DNA of 64,000 nt from Bacterioplanoides pacificum (GCF_042648445.1 NZ_JBHRYB010000014.1:62001-126000); one strand, 5' to 3'. Positions 17,266-26,341 are shown, counted from the first letter of the stretch. The notes: generated from the sequence alone by a model not told the origin. Made by a program: numbers and translations.

Positions 17266-18645
17266 ATGGGGTCACAACAAACCTCCTACCACTCGGTTGA
17301 AGAAATCGTTGGTGATTTATTACGTTTACGTATCCCGCTGCCGGCGGCCGGTGAGCCACCTCTGGTACGGCTGGATGATCTGGCGGTGGTCAGCAGTGAC
17401 GACGACAGTCGCCTGGCGCAGGTTATCGACATCAAAGCCGGGCTGGTCACCATGCAGGTGCTGGACGGCACCAAAGGTCTGGCGACCGATGCCAGCGTCA
17501 CCTTTTTGGGTCACCCGATGCAGGTGACGTTTTCCGATAATATTCTTGGCCGCACCTTTAATGGCAAAGGTAAGGTGATCGATAATGGTCCACAGCTGAG
17601 TTATGACAGCCAGGTAGTGATTGGCGGGCCCACCGTTAATCCGATGCGCCGGGTACTGGCGTCGCGCATGATACGTACCAAAGTACCTATGATTGATGTG
17701 TTTAACTGCCTGGTTGAGAGTCAGAAAATCCCGGTGTTTTCGGTATCCGGAGAACCTTATAACCGCTTTTTAGCCCGCATTGGTATTCAGGCAGACGCCG
17801 ACATTATTGTGTTTGGTGGCATGGGGCTGGTGTTTGATGATTTTTATTTTTTTCGCCAGTCGTTTGAAGATGCCGGGGTGCTGGCACGTACCGTGATGTT
17901 TGTGAATCAGGCCTCCGACTCCATTGTTGAACGGTTATTAGTGCCGGATATGGCGTTGGCGGTTGCCGAACGTTTTGCCGTTGAGGAAGGCAAACGGGTA
18001 TTGGTGTTATTAACCGATATGACGGCTTATGCCGATGCCTTAAAAGAGGTGGGCATCGCCAATGAGCGGGTACCGTCTAATCGCGGTTATATGGGCGATT
18101 TATATTCCCAGCTGGCACGTCGTTACGAAAAAGCCTGTGATTACGCCAAAGGAGGGTCGGTAACCATTTTATCGGTGACCACCATGCCGGGTAACGACGT
18201 CAGTCATCCGGTGCCGGATAACACCGGGTATATCACCGAAGGACAGTTTTATTTACATAATGGCGTGTTAGATCCGTTTGGTTCACTGTCGCGGTTAAAA
18301 CAACACGTGATTGGCAAGCAAACCCGCGAGGATCATAGCCAGGTGATGAACACCATGATCCGCTTTTATTCCGCTGCCGTAGAAGCAGAACAAAAGCAGG
18401 CGATGGCATTTGAATTATCCGATTATGACCGGCAACTGCTGCAGTTTGGTGGTTTATTCCGCCAGCATTTTATGGATCTGGACGTTTCAATGGAGCTGGA
18501 ACAGGCGCTGGATCTGGCCTGGGATATGATGGCACGTTGTTTTTCAGCCGATCAGCTATTAATGAAACAGGAATTAATTAATAAATATTTTCCCCGTGAG
18601 GTCGCCGACGGTTCACTGAGTACAGCAGCAGAGGCAAGTGGCTGA
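17266..18645 (+). CDS. atpB: V/A-type ATPase subunit B
   Basis: Subunit B is the non-catalytic nucleotide-binding partner of subunit A in the V1/A1 hexamer. Recognisable stretches are GGPTVNPMRRVLASRMIRT, GEPYNRFLARIGIQ, LLTDMTAYADALKEV, NRGYMGDLYSQLA and TTMPGNDVSHPVPD, the last two being B-subunit hallmarks. As expected, no P-loop is present. ATG 17266 gives 459 residues; the frame is open back to 17029 but that stretch overlaps the HD-GYP gene and lacks similarity. It is the first gene of the ATPase operon here, although in the best-known seven-gene operons of this subtype it is fourth. Its stop overlaps the next start by one base. Confidence 0.93.
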   Translation: MGSQQTSYHSVEEIVGDLLRLRIPLPAAGEPPLVRLDDLAVVSSDDDSRLAQVIDIKAGLVTMQVLDGTKGLATDASVTFLGHPMQVTFSDNILGRTFNGKGKVIDNGPQLSYDSQVVIGGPTVNPMRRVLASRMIRTKVPMIDVFNCLVESQKIPVFSVSGEPYNRFLARIGIQADADIIVFGGMGLVFDDFYFFRQSFEDAGVLARTVMFVNQASDSIVERLLVPDMALAVAERFAVEEGKRVLVLLTDMTAYADALKEVGIANERVPSNRGYMGDLYSQLARRYEKACDYAKGGSVTILSVTTMPGNDVSHPVPDNTGYITEGQFYLHNGVLDPFGSLSRLKQHVIGKQTREDHSQVMNTMIRFYSAAVEAEQKQAMAFELSDYDRQLLQFGGLFRQHFMDLDVSMELEQALDLAWDMMARCFSADQLLMKQELINKYFPREVADGSLSTAAEASG

Positions 18646-19271
18646 TGGCGCGGCTGTTATTATCGAAAGCGACGTTGTCGGCTCAGCGCAGACAACTGGC
18701 TGCGTATCGCCGTTTTTTGCCCTCGCTGGAAATGAAGCGGCAGCAGTTAATGGTGACGGTGAAGCAATGTCAGCAGACGATCGCCCGACAGCAGGCTGAA
18801 TTGCAGCGTATTCGTGACAAAGTCCAGCGGGATTATCCGATGTTAGCGAATGACCGTATCGACCTGCACAGCCTCGCCAGAGTTGAGCAGGTGGTTACCC
18901 GGCGGGTCAATATTGTCGGCGTCTGGGTAGAAAAAATAGAGCAAGTCCGGTTGGCTTGTGCTCCGATCTCCATTCTTACCCGACCCCACTGGACGGATGG
19001 TTTGCAGGCGCTGTTAAAGCAGGCGTTAACGCTGGAAAGTGAACGCCGCCAGCAACAGCAGATTGCAGATGTTCTGCAACAGGAGCTGGTGAAAGTGACT
19101 CAGCGGGTGAATTTATTCGATAAAGTATTAATTCCACAGACGCTGAAAAATATCCGGAAAATACAGATTTATCTGGATGATAAAGACCGGGAAGCGGTGA
19201 TTACTTCGAAAATCGCCAAAAGTAAACGTCAGGCTGACAATACGCCACAGAGCGCGGGGCCGGCGTTATGA
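18645..19271 (+). CDS. atpD: V/A-type ATPase subunit D
   Basis: Subunit D is the central rotor shaft. The 208 residues are almost entirely helical with two long coiled-coil-prone regions: residues ~1-75 (SKATLSAQRRQLAAYRRFL) and ~140-200 with the conserved VNLFDKVLIPQTLKNIRKIQ. The KVLIPQ..KNIR..KIYLDD-like C-terminal motif is diagnostic. It overlaps subunit B by 1 bp and subunit I by 4 bp, so it is translationally coupled on both sides. Confidence 0.9.
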   Translation: MARLLLSKATLSAQRRQLAAYRRFLPSLEMKRQQLMVTVKQCQQTIARQQAELQRIRDKVQRDYPMLANDRIDLHSLARVEQVVTRRVNIVGVWVEKIEQVRLACAPISILTRPHWTDGLQALLKQALTLESERRQQQQIADVLQQELVKVTQRVNLFDKVLIPQTLKNIRKIQIYLDDKDREAVITSKIAKSKRQADNTPQSAGPAL

Positions 19272-21124
19272 GTATTGTACGACTGAAAAAAATCACCCTG
19301 GTCGGACGGCAGCAGGATAAAAACGATATTATTGCAGCGCTGCAACAGTTTGGCGAACTGCATATTATCGACAAAGAGCGGCCGAACAGTGCCCACGAAA
19401 CTGAGCTGTCGCCGAAAGCACAGAAAGCCTATCAGGCAATTCAGTTTTTACAGCGCACCCAACATCCGCGCCGGGCGCTCAAACACGCCCGCCACTTTGA
19501 TTTTGAACGGGTGGTGGATGAAGTATTAAATCTGAAAGAGTCCATCCGTGATATCAGCGACCGGCTGGAAGAGCTGAACGACCGCATCGGCCGTATGCGC
19601 CCCTGGGGAGATTTCAGTTTTCCACCGGAAGATTATGTCGATCATTTTCGTTTCTGGTTTTACCGTTTACCGGTTAAATACCGGGCCGCGTTAAATACTC
19701 TGGATGTCGCCTGGAAAATTGTTGGTCAGAGTCATCAGGAATTGTACCTGGTGGTGGTCTGTGATGATGAGCCGGGTCATGACTTTCTCCCGGTAGAACG
19801 TGAACACCTGGGCAGCCTGCCGTTCAAAACTCTGATACAGCAACGTGAAAATACCGAGCTAAGACTGGAAGAGCTGCAGGTGCGGCGCCAACAGTTGTGT
19901 CGTTATTTACCACAGCTGCAGCGCGATCTGGATCAGGCCAATAACCGCGCATTATTTCAGTACGTATCTGCCCAGAGTGAAGACTTCAGCGCGTTATTAA
20001 CGGCAAACGAGCGCAATACAACAGAAGTGAATGGCCGCCTGTTTGTGTTAAAAGCCTGGCTGGTGGAGAAAAAAGTCCCGGCACTGACGGACCTCAGCCA
20101 GCAATGGGCTTTTGCTTTTGTCGCCGACGATCCTGAACCTGACGACCAGCCACCGACGTTATTACAACCCCCGCGGGGCTTTGCTGCCGGAGCCGATCTG
20201 GCCGCCATCTATCAGTTGCCGGACTATCGCAGCTGGGACCCATCGGTACATTTATATCTGTCGTTTGCATTGTTTTTTGCCATGATTTTATCCGATGCCG
20301 GTTATGCCCTGTTGCTGGCTGTCGGGCTGGCCTTAAGCTGGAAAAAACTGCCAGCGGCGATGGCTGGCTTATTGCGTTTTATGTTAGCCGGCGCAGCCAT
20401 CTGGGGAGTGATGGTGGGCAGCTATTTTGGTTATGAGGCACCGGCGCCGTCGTTGTTAAATCAGTTAGCTGTGATTGATCTGAATGACTATAACGCCATG
20501 ATGCAGCTGTCGGTACTGATTGGTGTCGGGCATATTATTCTGGCTAATCTCAGCGTTGCTCTGAGTCAGTGGCAACATTGGTCTGTATGGTTGCCGGCAC
20601 TGGGCTGGGTCGGTATCAGTGTCAGTGGTTGTGTGTTCTGGCTGCTGCCAGGCCAGAGTGGGCTGGCAACTGTGCTAGCGGCGGCCAGTGCTCTGTTAAT
20701 ACTGGCATTTGCCAGTGAGCGGCCGGTAACGGATGGTAAAAGTGCGCTGTTACGTATCACGGATGGTCTGCTGAAACTGACCAGCCTGAGTAAATTATTC
20801 GGAGATGTACTCAGCTATATGCGGTTATTCGCACTGGGTTTAGCCAGTGCTTCACTGGCGTTGACGTTTAATAATCTGGCAGCTGATGCCTATGCCTCGA
20901 ACAGCGGACTGGGGTTGTTAACCGGCAGTTTAATTTTTTTAACCGGTCATGTGATCAATCTGGCACTCGGCATTATGAGTGGCGTGGTACATGGCTTACG
21001 ACTTAATTTTATCGAATTTTATAACTGGGGAGCACCGGGAGAAGGTTACGCTTATTCGCGCTTTGCGTTGCAGCGTTCAGCGGCGGCTTCACAGACTCAT
21101 CAGGAGGAGAGTAATCATGAATGA
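19268..21124 (+). CDS. atpI: V/A-type ATPase subunit I (membrane stator, a-like)
   Basis: This is the large membrane subunit, homologous to eukaryotic subunit a, that forms the ion half-channels. Residues 1-310 are a cytoplasmic helical arm (MSIVRLKKITLVGRQQDKND). Residues ~325-600 contain about seven membrane spans, including FFAMILSDAGYALLLAVGLAL, a variant of the family motif FGxMxGDxGYGL, and SYMRLFALGLASASLALTFNNLA, which holds the essential arginine of the channel. The 618-residue length matches the bacterial forms. Its stop overlaps the next start (ATGAATGA). Confidence 0.93.
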   Translation: MSIVRLKKITLVGRQQDKNDIIAALQQFGELHIIDKERPNSAHETELSPKAQKAYQAIQFLQRTQHPRRALKHARHFDFERVVDEVLNLKESIRDISDRLEELNDRIGRMRPWGDFSFPPEDYVDHFRFWFYRLPVKYRAALNTLDVAWKIVGQSHQELYLVVVCDDEPGHDFLPVEREHLGSLPFKTLIQQRENTELRLEELQVRRQQLCRYLPQLQRDLDQANNRALFQYVSAQSEDFSALLTANERNTTEVNGRLFVLKAWLVEKKVPALTDLSQQWAFAFVADDPEPDDQPPTLLQPPRGFAAGADLAAIYQLPDYRSWDPSVHLYLSFALFFAMILSDAGYALLLAVGLALSWKKLPAAMAGLLRFMLAGAAIWGVMVGSYFGYEAPAPSLLNQLAVIDLNDYNAMMQLSVLIGVGHIILANLSVALSQWQHWSVWLPALGWVGISVSGCVFWLLPGQSGLATVLAAASALLILAFASERPVTDGKSALLRITDGLLKLTSLSKLFGDVLSYMRLFALGLASASLALTFNNLAADAYASNSGLGLLTGSLIFLTGHVINLALGIMSGVVHGLRLNFIEFYNWGAPGEGYAYSRFALQRSAAASQTHQEESNHE

Positions 21125-21572
21125 ACTGGTCATTGCACTGGGCTGGCTCGGGTTGTTTGCACCGGTGGCGCTGGGCGCGATTGGCAGCGTGATGGGGTGC
21201 GCCATCGCCGGGCAGGCAGCTATTGGCGCTATGCTGGATACCGAGTCCGGTTATGGCCGTTTTATTGGCTTATCGGTGTTGCCTTCATCGTTTGTGATTT
21301 ATGGCATCGTACTGATGTTTACCTTGCAGCGTGATATCACTGCCGCCAACGCCGGTGGCCTGATGGGTATTGGTGTACTGGCCGGTCTGGCACTGTTATT
21401 TACCGGTATCTGGCAGGGACGCGCCTGTGCTTCGGCCATTACCGCGGCAAAAGAAAAACCGGAAATTTTTGCGCTATCGATTGCGCCGGCCGCCATCGTT
21501 GAAGGATTTGGTGTGTTCGTCTTTATTTTTGCGCTGGTGTTATCCGGCGGCTTGCCGGCGGCACATGGCTGA
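21117..21572 (+). CDS. atpK: V/A-type ATPase subunit K (rotor proteolipid)
   Basis: This 151-residue protein is a fused double-hairpin proteolipid with four membrane spans, which forms the rotor ring. The ion-binding carboxylate is the Glu in APAAIVEGFGVFVFIFAL in helix 4. Helix 2 carries LSVLPSSFVIYGIVLMF and lacks an acidic residue, as is usual for V-type duplicates. ATG 21117 follows CAGGAGGAGAG, an excellent ribosome site; longer in-frame starts lie inside subunit I and are rejected. Whether the ring carries H+ or Na+ is discussed as a separate observation. Confidence 0.92.
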   Translation: MNELVIALGWLGLFAPVALGAIGSVMGCAIAGQAAIGAMLDTESGYGRFIGLSVLPSSFVIYGIVLMFTLQRDITAANAGGLMGIGVLAGLALLFTGIWQGRACASAITAAKEKPEIFALSIAPAAIVEGFGVFVFIFALVLSGGLPAAHG

Positions 21573-21606
21573 CCGCTTCTGATGACTGCCAGAGAAGGAA
21601 AACAGC

Positions 21607-22299
21607 ATGACTAAACAGGTAGCAAAACAAGTATCGTCGGGTATTGATGAACTGGTCGGGCGGTTAAAAAATGACGGTATTCAGGCTGGTCAGCAGCAGG
21701 CACTGAATATTATTGCCGAAGCTGAAAAACGTGCCGATATGCTCGAACGTCAGGCGCGGGAAAAAGCCGATGCTTTATTAAAACAAAGTCACGAACAAAT
21801 CGAGCGCGAATCACGCGCGGCTCAGGATGCCTTACAGCTGGCATTCCGCGATATGGTGCTGGATATGAAAAATGCCATGCTGGAACGACTGTCGCAGGAT
21901 TTTTCCCGTGAAGTGACGCAGCAGGCAGCCGCAGTGCCGGTACTGGAAAAACTGATCATCGAGGCGGTACGCCAGATCAGTGCAGACAGCCGGTTACAGG
22001 CACAAGCCGGAGAAACTCTTGAAGTGCTGGTGCCGCAGCAGTTATTACAACTGGATGATATTCGCGCGAACCCTCAGGCTGCCAGTGAAGGGCCGTTATC
22101 ACAACTGGCGTTTCACCTTAACGAGCAAATGTTCAGTCAGGGGATCGAGTTTGCCAGCGGTGAACACAGTGGCGGTATTCAGATGAAACTGAAAGGCAGC
22201 GATATGGTGGTTGATATCAGTGATAAAGCGATTGCCGATCTGCTACTGAAATATCTGCAGCCGCGCTTCCGTGCCATTCTCGAAGGTGTGATTCACTGA
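21607..22299 (+). CDS. atpE: V/A-type ATPase subunit E (peripheral stalk)
   Basis: The 230-residue protein has a long N-terminal helix (residues ~5-95), rich in Glu, Lys, Gln and Ala and coiled-coil prone, and a C-terminal globular half ending in LLKYLQPRFRAILEGVIH. This matches subunit E of the peripheral stalk that holds the catalytic head against subunit I. It follows subunit K by 34 bp with an AGAGAAGGAAAACAGC ribosome site and overlaps the next gene by one base. No separate subunit G gene is seen, so E may homodimerise or pair with an unlinked helix. Confidence 0.88.
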   Translation: MTKQVAKQVSSGIDELVGRLKNDGIQAGQQQALNIIAEAEKRADMLERQAREKADALLKQSHEQIERESRAAQDALQLAFRDMVLDMKNAMLERLSQDFSREVTQQAAAVPVLEKLIIEAVRQISADSRLQAQAGETLEVLVPQQLLQLDDIRANPQAASEGPLSQLAFHLNEQMFSQGIEFASGEHSGGIQMKLKGSDMVVDISDKAIADLLLKYLQPRFRAILEGVIH

Positions 22300-23036
22300 T
22301 GACCTTCAGCCCGGATGCCGTTAACGGCCAGCCCCGGCAATACCATAACCAGGACCAGTATCTGAGTTTACTGGCGGGATTGCCGGCCCATTTATCCTTA
22401 TTTTCAGCCAACAAGCCGCCGGTGTCACGACTGACACTGGAGCAACGGTTAAAGGCACTGGAACCCCATCATCGTCATCTGTTAAGTGAAATTGAAGGGA
22501 TCCTGCAGTGGGGATATTTTTCGCCAGAAATGACACATGAATTTAACGCCGATGGCTCGTTATTACCGGTGGAGAAAATTAAAGCGGTACTGGCCGCAAT
22601 TGAGGATCATGCGTTGCAGACTCTGGTACGCGATAAAATAGATTTCCGCACTCTGGTGGGTGCCTTACGCCAGCGTCATCAGGATGTTCACAACCGCCCC
22701 CAGGGCCAGTGGACTGTCAGTCGTTTTAAACAAAATATCGAAAATAACTGGCAGGAACCCTGTTTCCGGCTGGAGCATGCCATGCCCTGGCTGAGCGAGG
22801 CGAAGCAGTTTATCGACAGCGACCAGCCTTTAGCACTGGAAAAGTTATTAATGAAAAATGCCTGGCTGCATTTATCCAGACCATTGGCGAATCATGGATT
22901 CAGTTTTTATGCTGTGGTTATTTACGTTTTAAAATGGAACATTGTTGAACGCTGGAGCCGCTATGACGGTGATCTGGCGGTTCAGCGGTTTGATCAGTTA
23001 TTGCAGGCCGGGTTATCACGGGGAGAAGCAGGATGA
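22299..23036 (+). CDS. DUF2764 protein of the V-type ATPase operon (probable subunit C equivalent)
   Basis: This 245-residue, mostly helical protein has a short conserved N-terminus (DQYLSLLAGLPAH) and ends with FSFYAVVIYVLKWNIVERWSRYD. It sits between subunits E and A, exactly where DUF2764 genes occur in chlamydial, spirochaete and Bacteroidetes V-ATPase operons that lack a canonical subunit C. By position it probably links the central stalk to the rotor ring, as C does; this is inference. It overlaps E by 1 bp and A by 4 bp. It has no membrane spans and no catalytic motif. Confidence 0.75.
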   Translation: MTFSPDAVNGQPRQYHNQDQYLSLLAGLPAHLSLFSANKPPVSRLTLEQRLKALEPHHRHLLSEIEGILQWGYFSPEMTHEFNADGSLLPVEKIKAVLAAIEDHALQTLVRDKIDFRTLVGALRQRHQDVHNRPQGQWTVSRFKQNIENNWQEPCFRLEHAMPWLSEAKQFIDSDQPLALEKLLMKNAWLHLSRPLANHGFSFYAVVIYVLKWNIVERWSRYDGDLAVQRFDQLLQAGLSRGEAG

Positions 23037-24874
23037 CGGAGCACACCGTTTCACAACAAGCCAGTTGTCGGGTGGTTGCGGTTCAGGATGATCTGGTCAC
23101 GATCGAAAGTCTGGCACATCAGCCGCTGATTAAAAATGAAGTAATTTATATTCTGCCCAGTCGTCAGGCACAGGATGGCGCTGCCGGAGAGTTGCGCCAG
23201 GAATGGCTGAAAGCCGAAGTATTACGTATTAACGGTAAACGTGCCGATGCCCAGGTGTATGAAAGCACGAGCGGCGTCGGGGTTGGTGATGCGGTCGTGC
23301 AAAGCGGGGAAATGTTATCGGCAGAGCTGGGGCCCGGATTGCTGGGAATGGTGTACGATGGCCTGCAGAATCCGCTGCAACAACTGGCCTCTGATTTCGG
23401 CACTTTTCTGCCTCGTGGAGTGGACATTAAAGCTCTCGATCAGGAAAAAAAATGGTTATTTAAACCACAGGCCCGGGCCGGTGATACCGTGGTTGCCGCT
23501 CAGGTATTGGGTACGGTAGCTGAAGGGCGTTTCAGCCATAAAATTATGGCACCGTTCGATTTAAATGGCCGCTGGCAGCTGGACTGGATTCAGCAGGGGA
23601 ATGTCAGGGTACAGGATACAGTGGCGCAGTTGTCGGATATTCATGGCAATCAGCGGGACATCCGCTTAATGCAGCGCTGGCCGATTCGTAAACCGGTTTC
23701 CCGGGCATTAATTGAGCGCGGCCAGGCACAACGTCAATACCCGCAACAACCACTGGCGACGACGATGCGTCTGGTGGATACCTTTTTCCCGATCGCCAAA
23801 GGGGGGACCGGCTGTATTCCCGGTCCGTTCGGAGCGGGAAAAACCGTATTACAGGGTTTGATCTCGCGTTATTCCGATGTCGATATCGTGATTGTCGTGG
23901 CGTGTGGTGAACGGGCCGGGGAAGTGGTGGAAACCATTCAGGAATTCCCCAATATGGCAGATCCGAAAACCGGCGGTACGTTAATGGATCGTACCATCAT
24001 TATCTGTAACACCTCTTCCATGCCGGTGGCCGCCCGGGAAGCTTCTATTTATATGGGCATTACACTGGCGGAGTATTATCAGAGCATGGGGTTTGATGTG
24101 TTGCTGATTGCTGACTCGACATCGCGCTGGGCCCAGGCAATGCGGGAGACCTCCGGCCGTTTGGAGGAAATTCCAGGCGAGGAAGCCTTTCCCGCCTATC
24201 TCGATTCGGCCATTAAAAATGTCTACGAGCGGGCCGGGGTATTACAGCGCCAGGATGATCATCAACCGGGTAGCGATTATTGCGGCACCTTAACCATGAT
24301 CGGCACTGTGTCACCGGCTGGCGGTAATTTTGAAGAACCGGTAACTCAGTCTACTTTAGGCACTGTCAAAACATTTTTAGGGTTATCAGCCGATCGCGCA
24401 TATAAACGTTTTTATCCGGCGGTTGATCCGTTGTTAAGCTGGTCGCGTTATCTGCAACAGCTTAAACCCTGGTTCGAAAAAAATCTGGAAGCCGGCTGGA
24501 CTGACCGGGTCAGCCGGCTGCGGGAGTTATTGCACCAAGGCGATGAAATTAACCGCATGATGCAGGTGACCGGTGAGGAAGGCGTTAGTCGAGATGATTT
24601 TATTGTCAGTCAGAAAGCGACCTTGCTGGATATGGTGTATCTGCAACAGGATGCCTTTGACGATGTTGATGTTTCTGTGCCCATGGCGCGTCAGCAGGCG
24701 TTATTACATCTGCTTGAGCGGGTGATTGATCATCAGCCAGGTGGCGAAAGTAAAACGGAGTTACGCAGTTTTTATACGCAACTGACCGGGTTGTTAAAAA
24801 ATCTGAATTATTCCGTTGATAACAGCCCCGAGTATCAGCGCTTATTGACCGAGATTGAAGGGCGGTTAGTCTGA
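23033..24874 (+). CDS. atpA: V/A-type ATPase catalytic subunit A
   Basis: Subunit A hydrolyses or makes ATP. The P-loop GPFGAGKT is at residues 264-271, then ACGERAGEVVETIQEFP with the catalytic Glu, the Walker B area DVLLIADSTSRWAQAMRE and the TLTMIGTVSPAGGNFEEPV stretch typical of A subunits. The V-type insertion (residues ~115-200) that separates A from F-type beta is present. The length is 613 residues. It is the last gene of the operon; no F or G subunit gene follows, and the next gene is convergent. Confidence 0.94.
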   Translation: MTEHTVSQQASCRVVAVQDDLVTIESLAHQPLIKNEVIYILPSRQAQDGAAGELRQEWLKAEVLRINGKRADAQVYESTSGVGVGDAVVQSGEMLSAELGPGLLGMVYDGLQNPLQQLASDFGTFLPRGVDIKALDQEKKWLFKPQARAGDTVVAAQVLGTVAEGRFSHKIMAPFDLNGRWQLDWIQQGNVRVQDTVAQLSDIHGNQRDIRLMQRWPIRKPVSRALIERGQAQRQYPQQPLATTMRLVDTFFPIAKGGTGCIPGPFGAGKTVLQGLISRYSDVDIVIVVACGERAGEVVETIQEFPNMADPKTGGTLMDRTIIICNTSSMPVAAREASIYMGITLAEYYQSMGFDVLLIADSTSRWAQAMRETSGRLEEIPGEEAFPAYLDSAIKNVYERAGVLQRQDDHQPGSDYCGTLTMIGTVSPAGGNFEEPVTQSTLGTVKTFLGLSADRAYKRFYPAVDPLLSWSRYLQQLKPWFEKNLEAGWTDRVSRLRELLHQGDEINRMMQVTGEEGVSRDDFIVSQKATLLDMVYLQQDAFDDVDVSVPMARQQALLHLLERVIDHQPGGESKTELRSFYTQLTGLLKNLNYSVDNSPEYQRLLTEIEGRLV

Positions 24875-24922
24875 CAGCGGCCAGCCAGGGCCGGTTAACC
24901 GTCAAAGGTGAATGTCAGATAG

Positions 24923-25333
24923 TTATCCATTATCGGCTGTATCCGTATCGGACGTTTTCTGGCTGTTTTTTTTCTGTTGCTGCAGATATTTCCGGCGATG
25001 GCGACTGGCCGGCCACTCCAGCAGCCAGCTGACCGATAATACGCTGATCATAAAAGCGATAAACGGCGATAAAAACCAATAATATCCCAGACTGGAATAA
25101 TCGCTCAGTTGCCAGTACCAGATAATGGGCAAACACCAGAACGGTGAAAAACAACTGATCAGGTACAGCGCCATACAAATGCGGCGGCTGATCTTAGGCA
25201 CCTTATAGTGATAATCGCGGGCATTCTGCATCACCCCACCAATGGCTGCGGCCTGCAGTGCCAGCATGGGAATAGCAAACAGATATAACGCAATCAGCAG
25301 GGCGCTGGCGGCTAAGGTAATATAAAAATCCAT
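24923..25333 (-). CDS. Small membrane protein of unknown function
   Basis: I do not recognise the family. The 136-residue product has an N-terminal membrane span (residues ~3-35), a second pair around residues 53-75 and 83-108, and a basic, Gln/Lys-rich tail (RHRRKYLQQQKKN) likely to be cytoplasmic. It converges with subunit A of the ATPase. Its ATG lies one base after the stop codon of the 108-residue gene upstream, so the two are almost certainly co-translated. Confidence 0.6.
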   Translation of the reverse strand: MDFYITLAASALLIALYLFAIPMLALQAAAIGGVMQNARDYHYKVPKISRRICMALYLISCFSPFWCLPIIWYWQLSDYSSLGYYWFLSPFIAFMISVLSVSWLLEWPASRHRRKYLQQQKKNSQKTSDTDTADNG

Positions 25334-25334
25334 A

Positions 25335-25661
25335 TTAAAGCTGTGACTCCCGGCTGAGCTGATGGTTTAGCCATAACTGATAGCGTTGTTGTGCCTGTGC
25401 GGCAATCTGCAGTGGTTTATTGTGAATCCAGTCAGGCTTATGGTGACGACTCAGTGGCGCAATGTAACACTGATTTCCATCGGGGGCGCGGCAAAGGTCG
25501 TTGCCAAACCGTTGTGCCGGGCGGTTCCAGACAATGCCACGGTAATGATAGGAGGTGCTGCGACGCGACACGTGAATCAGATCGAGCCAGACTTCATGGC
25601 TGCCAGGGAAATGAATATACGCTAATAAACAACTATCCGCGCTGTGGGTGTGTGTTGGCAT
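25335..25661 (-). CDS. Hypothetical cytoplasmic protein
   Basis: This 108-residue product has no signal peptide or membrane segment and matches no family I know. It is rich in His, Tyr and Trp (for example SRRSTSYHYRGIVWNRPAQR and PLSRHHKPDWIHNKP) and holds three Cys. It is kept as a real gene because it abuts the downstream membrane-protein gene with a one-base gap and follows the secreted-protein gene by about 32 bp on the same strand, suggesting one transcript. Confidence 0.5.
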   Translation of the reverse strand: MPTHTHSADSCLLAYIHFPGSHEVWLDLIHVSRRSTSYHYRGIVWNRPAQRFGNDLCRAPDGNQCYIAPLSRHHKPDWIHNKPLQIAAQAQQRYQLWLNHQLSRESQL

Positions 25662-25693
25662 GGCTTATCCTGAGTCAGGCTCGCGCCGGCTGA

Positions 25694-26293
25694 TTATTGC
25701 GTGCGGCTATCGACATCCGGTTCCGGGGTATTGCTGAACGAATATTGCACGGCGATCACTTCGCGGAAATTCCGGTCGATAAAACCACACTGGCCGCCCT
25801 GTAACTGATAATGTTCGCCATGCTGATCGTATTCCTTCTCCAGCTGGCCGCGGCACACTTTGGCAAAGCCCTGATAAAAGTGACTGGCCCAGCTGTAGTC
25901 GGTACGTTTTTCAATTGCCATTAACTGGTTAAAAAAGACGACTTTATTATCCTCCAGGCCAACCGCCAGGCCGGCGCTGAAGGCGTTGCAATCATTATCC
26001 TGATAAAACGGGGAACGCCGGCCAAGGCCATTCTGATTAACATAAAACCAGCCGCGCTGATCATGGCTGTTCACAAAAATACATTGCATGCCAAATTTTG
26101 ACCAATGGATACGGCTGCGGATGTTGTTATCCAGTTGCAGCAGCCCGTTTCTGAGGGTGCCACAGGATTGCCCCTGTTGCAGTTCGCCGCTGTGGCGATC
26201 AGGGTAAAGGCAGGTATTGGCCTGGGTTGCTGCCGCACTTGTGAAGTGCAGCGGCAATACCAGCCCCAGCAGTAATATTTTAAATACAGACAT
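25694..26293 (-). CDS. Secreted protein with WG-repeat-like segments
   Basis: The 199-residue product starts with a Sec signal peptide (MSVFKILLLGLVLPLHFTSA, cleavage near residue 20-25). The mature part has five or more cysteines (TCLYPD, QSCGTL, MQCIFV, DNDCNAF, KVCRGQ, GQCGFI), suggesting periplasmic disulfides. Stretches such as RGWFYVNQNGLG and CGFIDRNFREVIAVQY resemble WG-repeat units (GxIDxxGxxVIPxxY). The function is unknown. It is first in a three-gene minus-strand run and lies downstream of the tetR gene on the same strand. Confidence 0.6.
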   Translation of the reverse strand: MSVFKILLLGLVLPLHFTSAAATQANTCLYPDRHSGELQQGQSCGTLRNGLLQLDNNIRSRIHWSKFGMQCIFVNSHDQRGWFYVNQNGLGRRSPFYQDNDCNAFSAGLAVGLEDNKVVFFNQLMAIEKRTDYSWASHFYQGFAKVCRGQLEKEYDQHGEHYQLQGGQCGFIDRNFREVIAVQYSFSNTPEPDVDSRTQ

Positions 26294-26341
26294 AACGGCA
26301 TCCCTGTCGGTGCTGGTGCGAATTATTCCATCTGTGGTTTT

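Noticed and set aside
20979..21116. Longer N-terminus for subunit K
   Set aside because: It would lie within the end of subunit I; ATG 21117 has a strong CAGGAGGAG site and gives the normal proteolipid length.
25386..25693. Plus-strand frames opposite the small 108-residue gene
   Set aside because: They compete with the minus-strand frame, which has better gene spacing (1-bp gap to its neighbour). Neither has similarity, so this choice is moderate, not certain.
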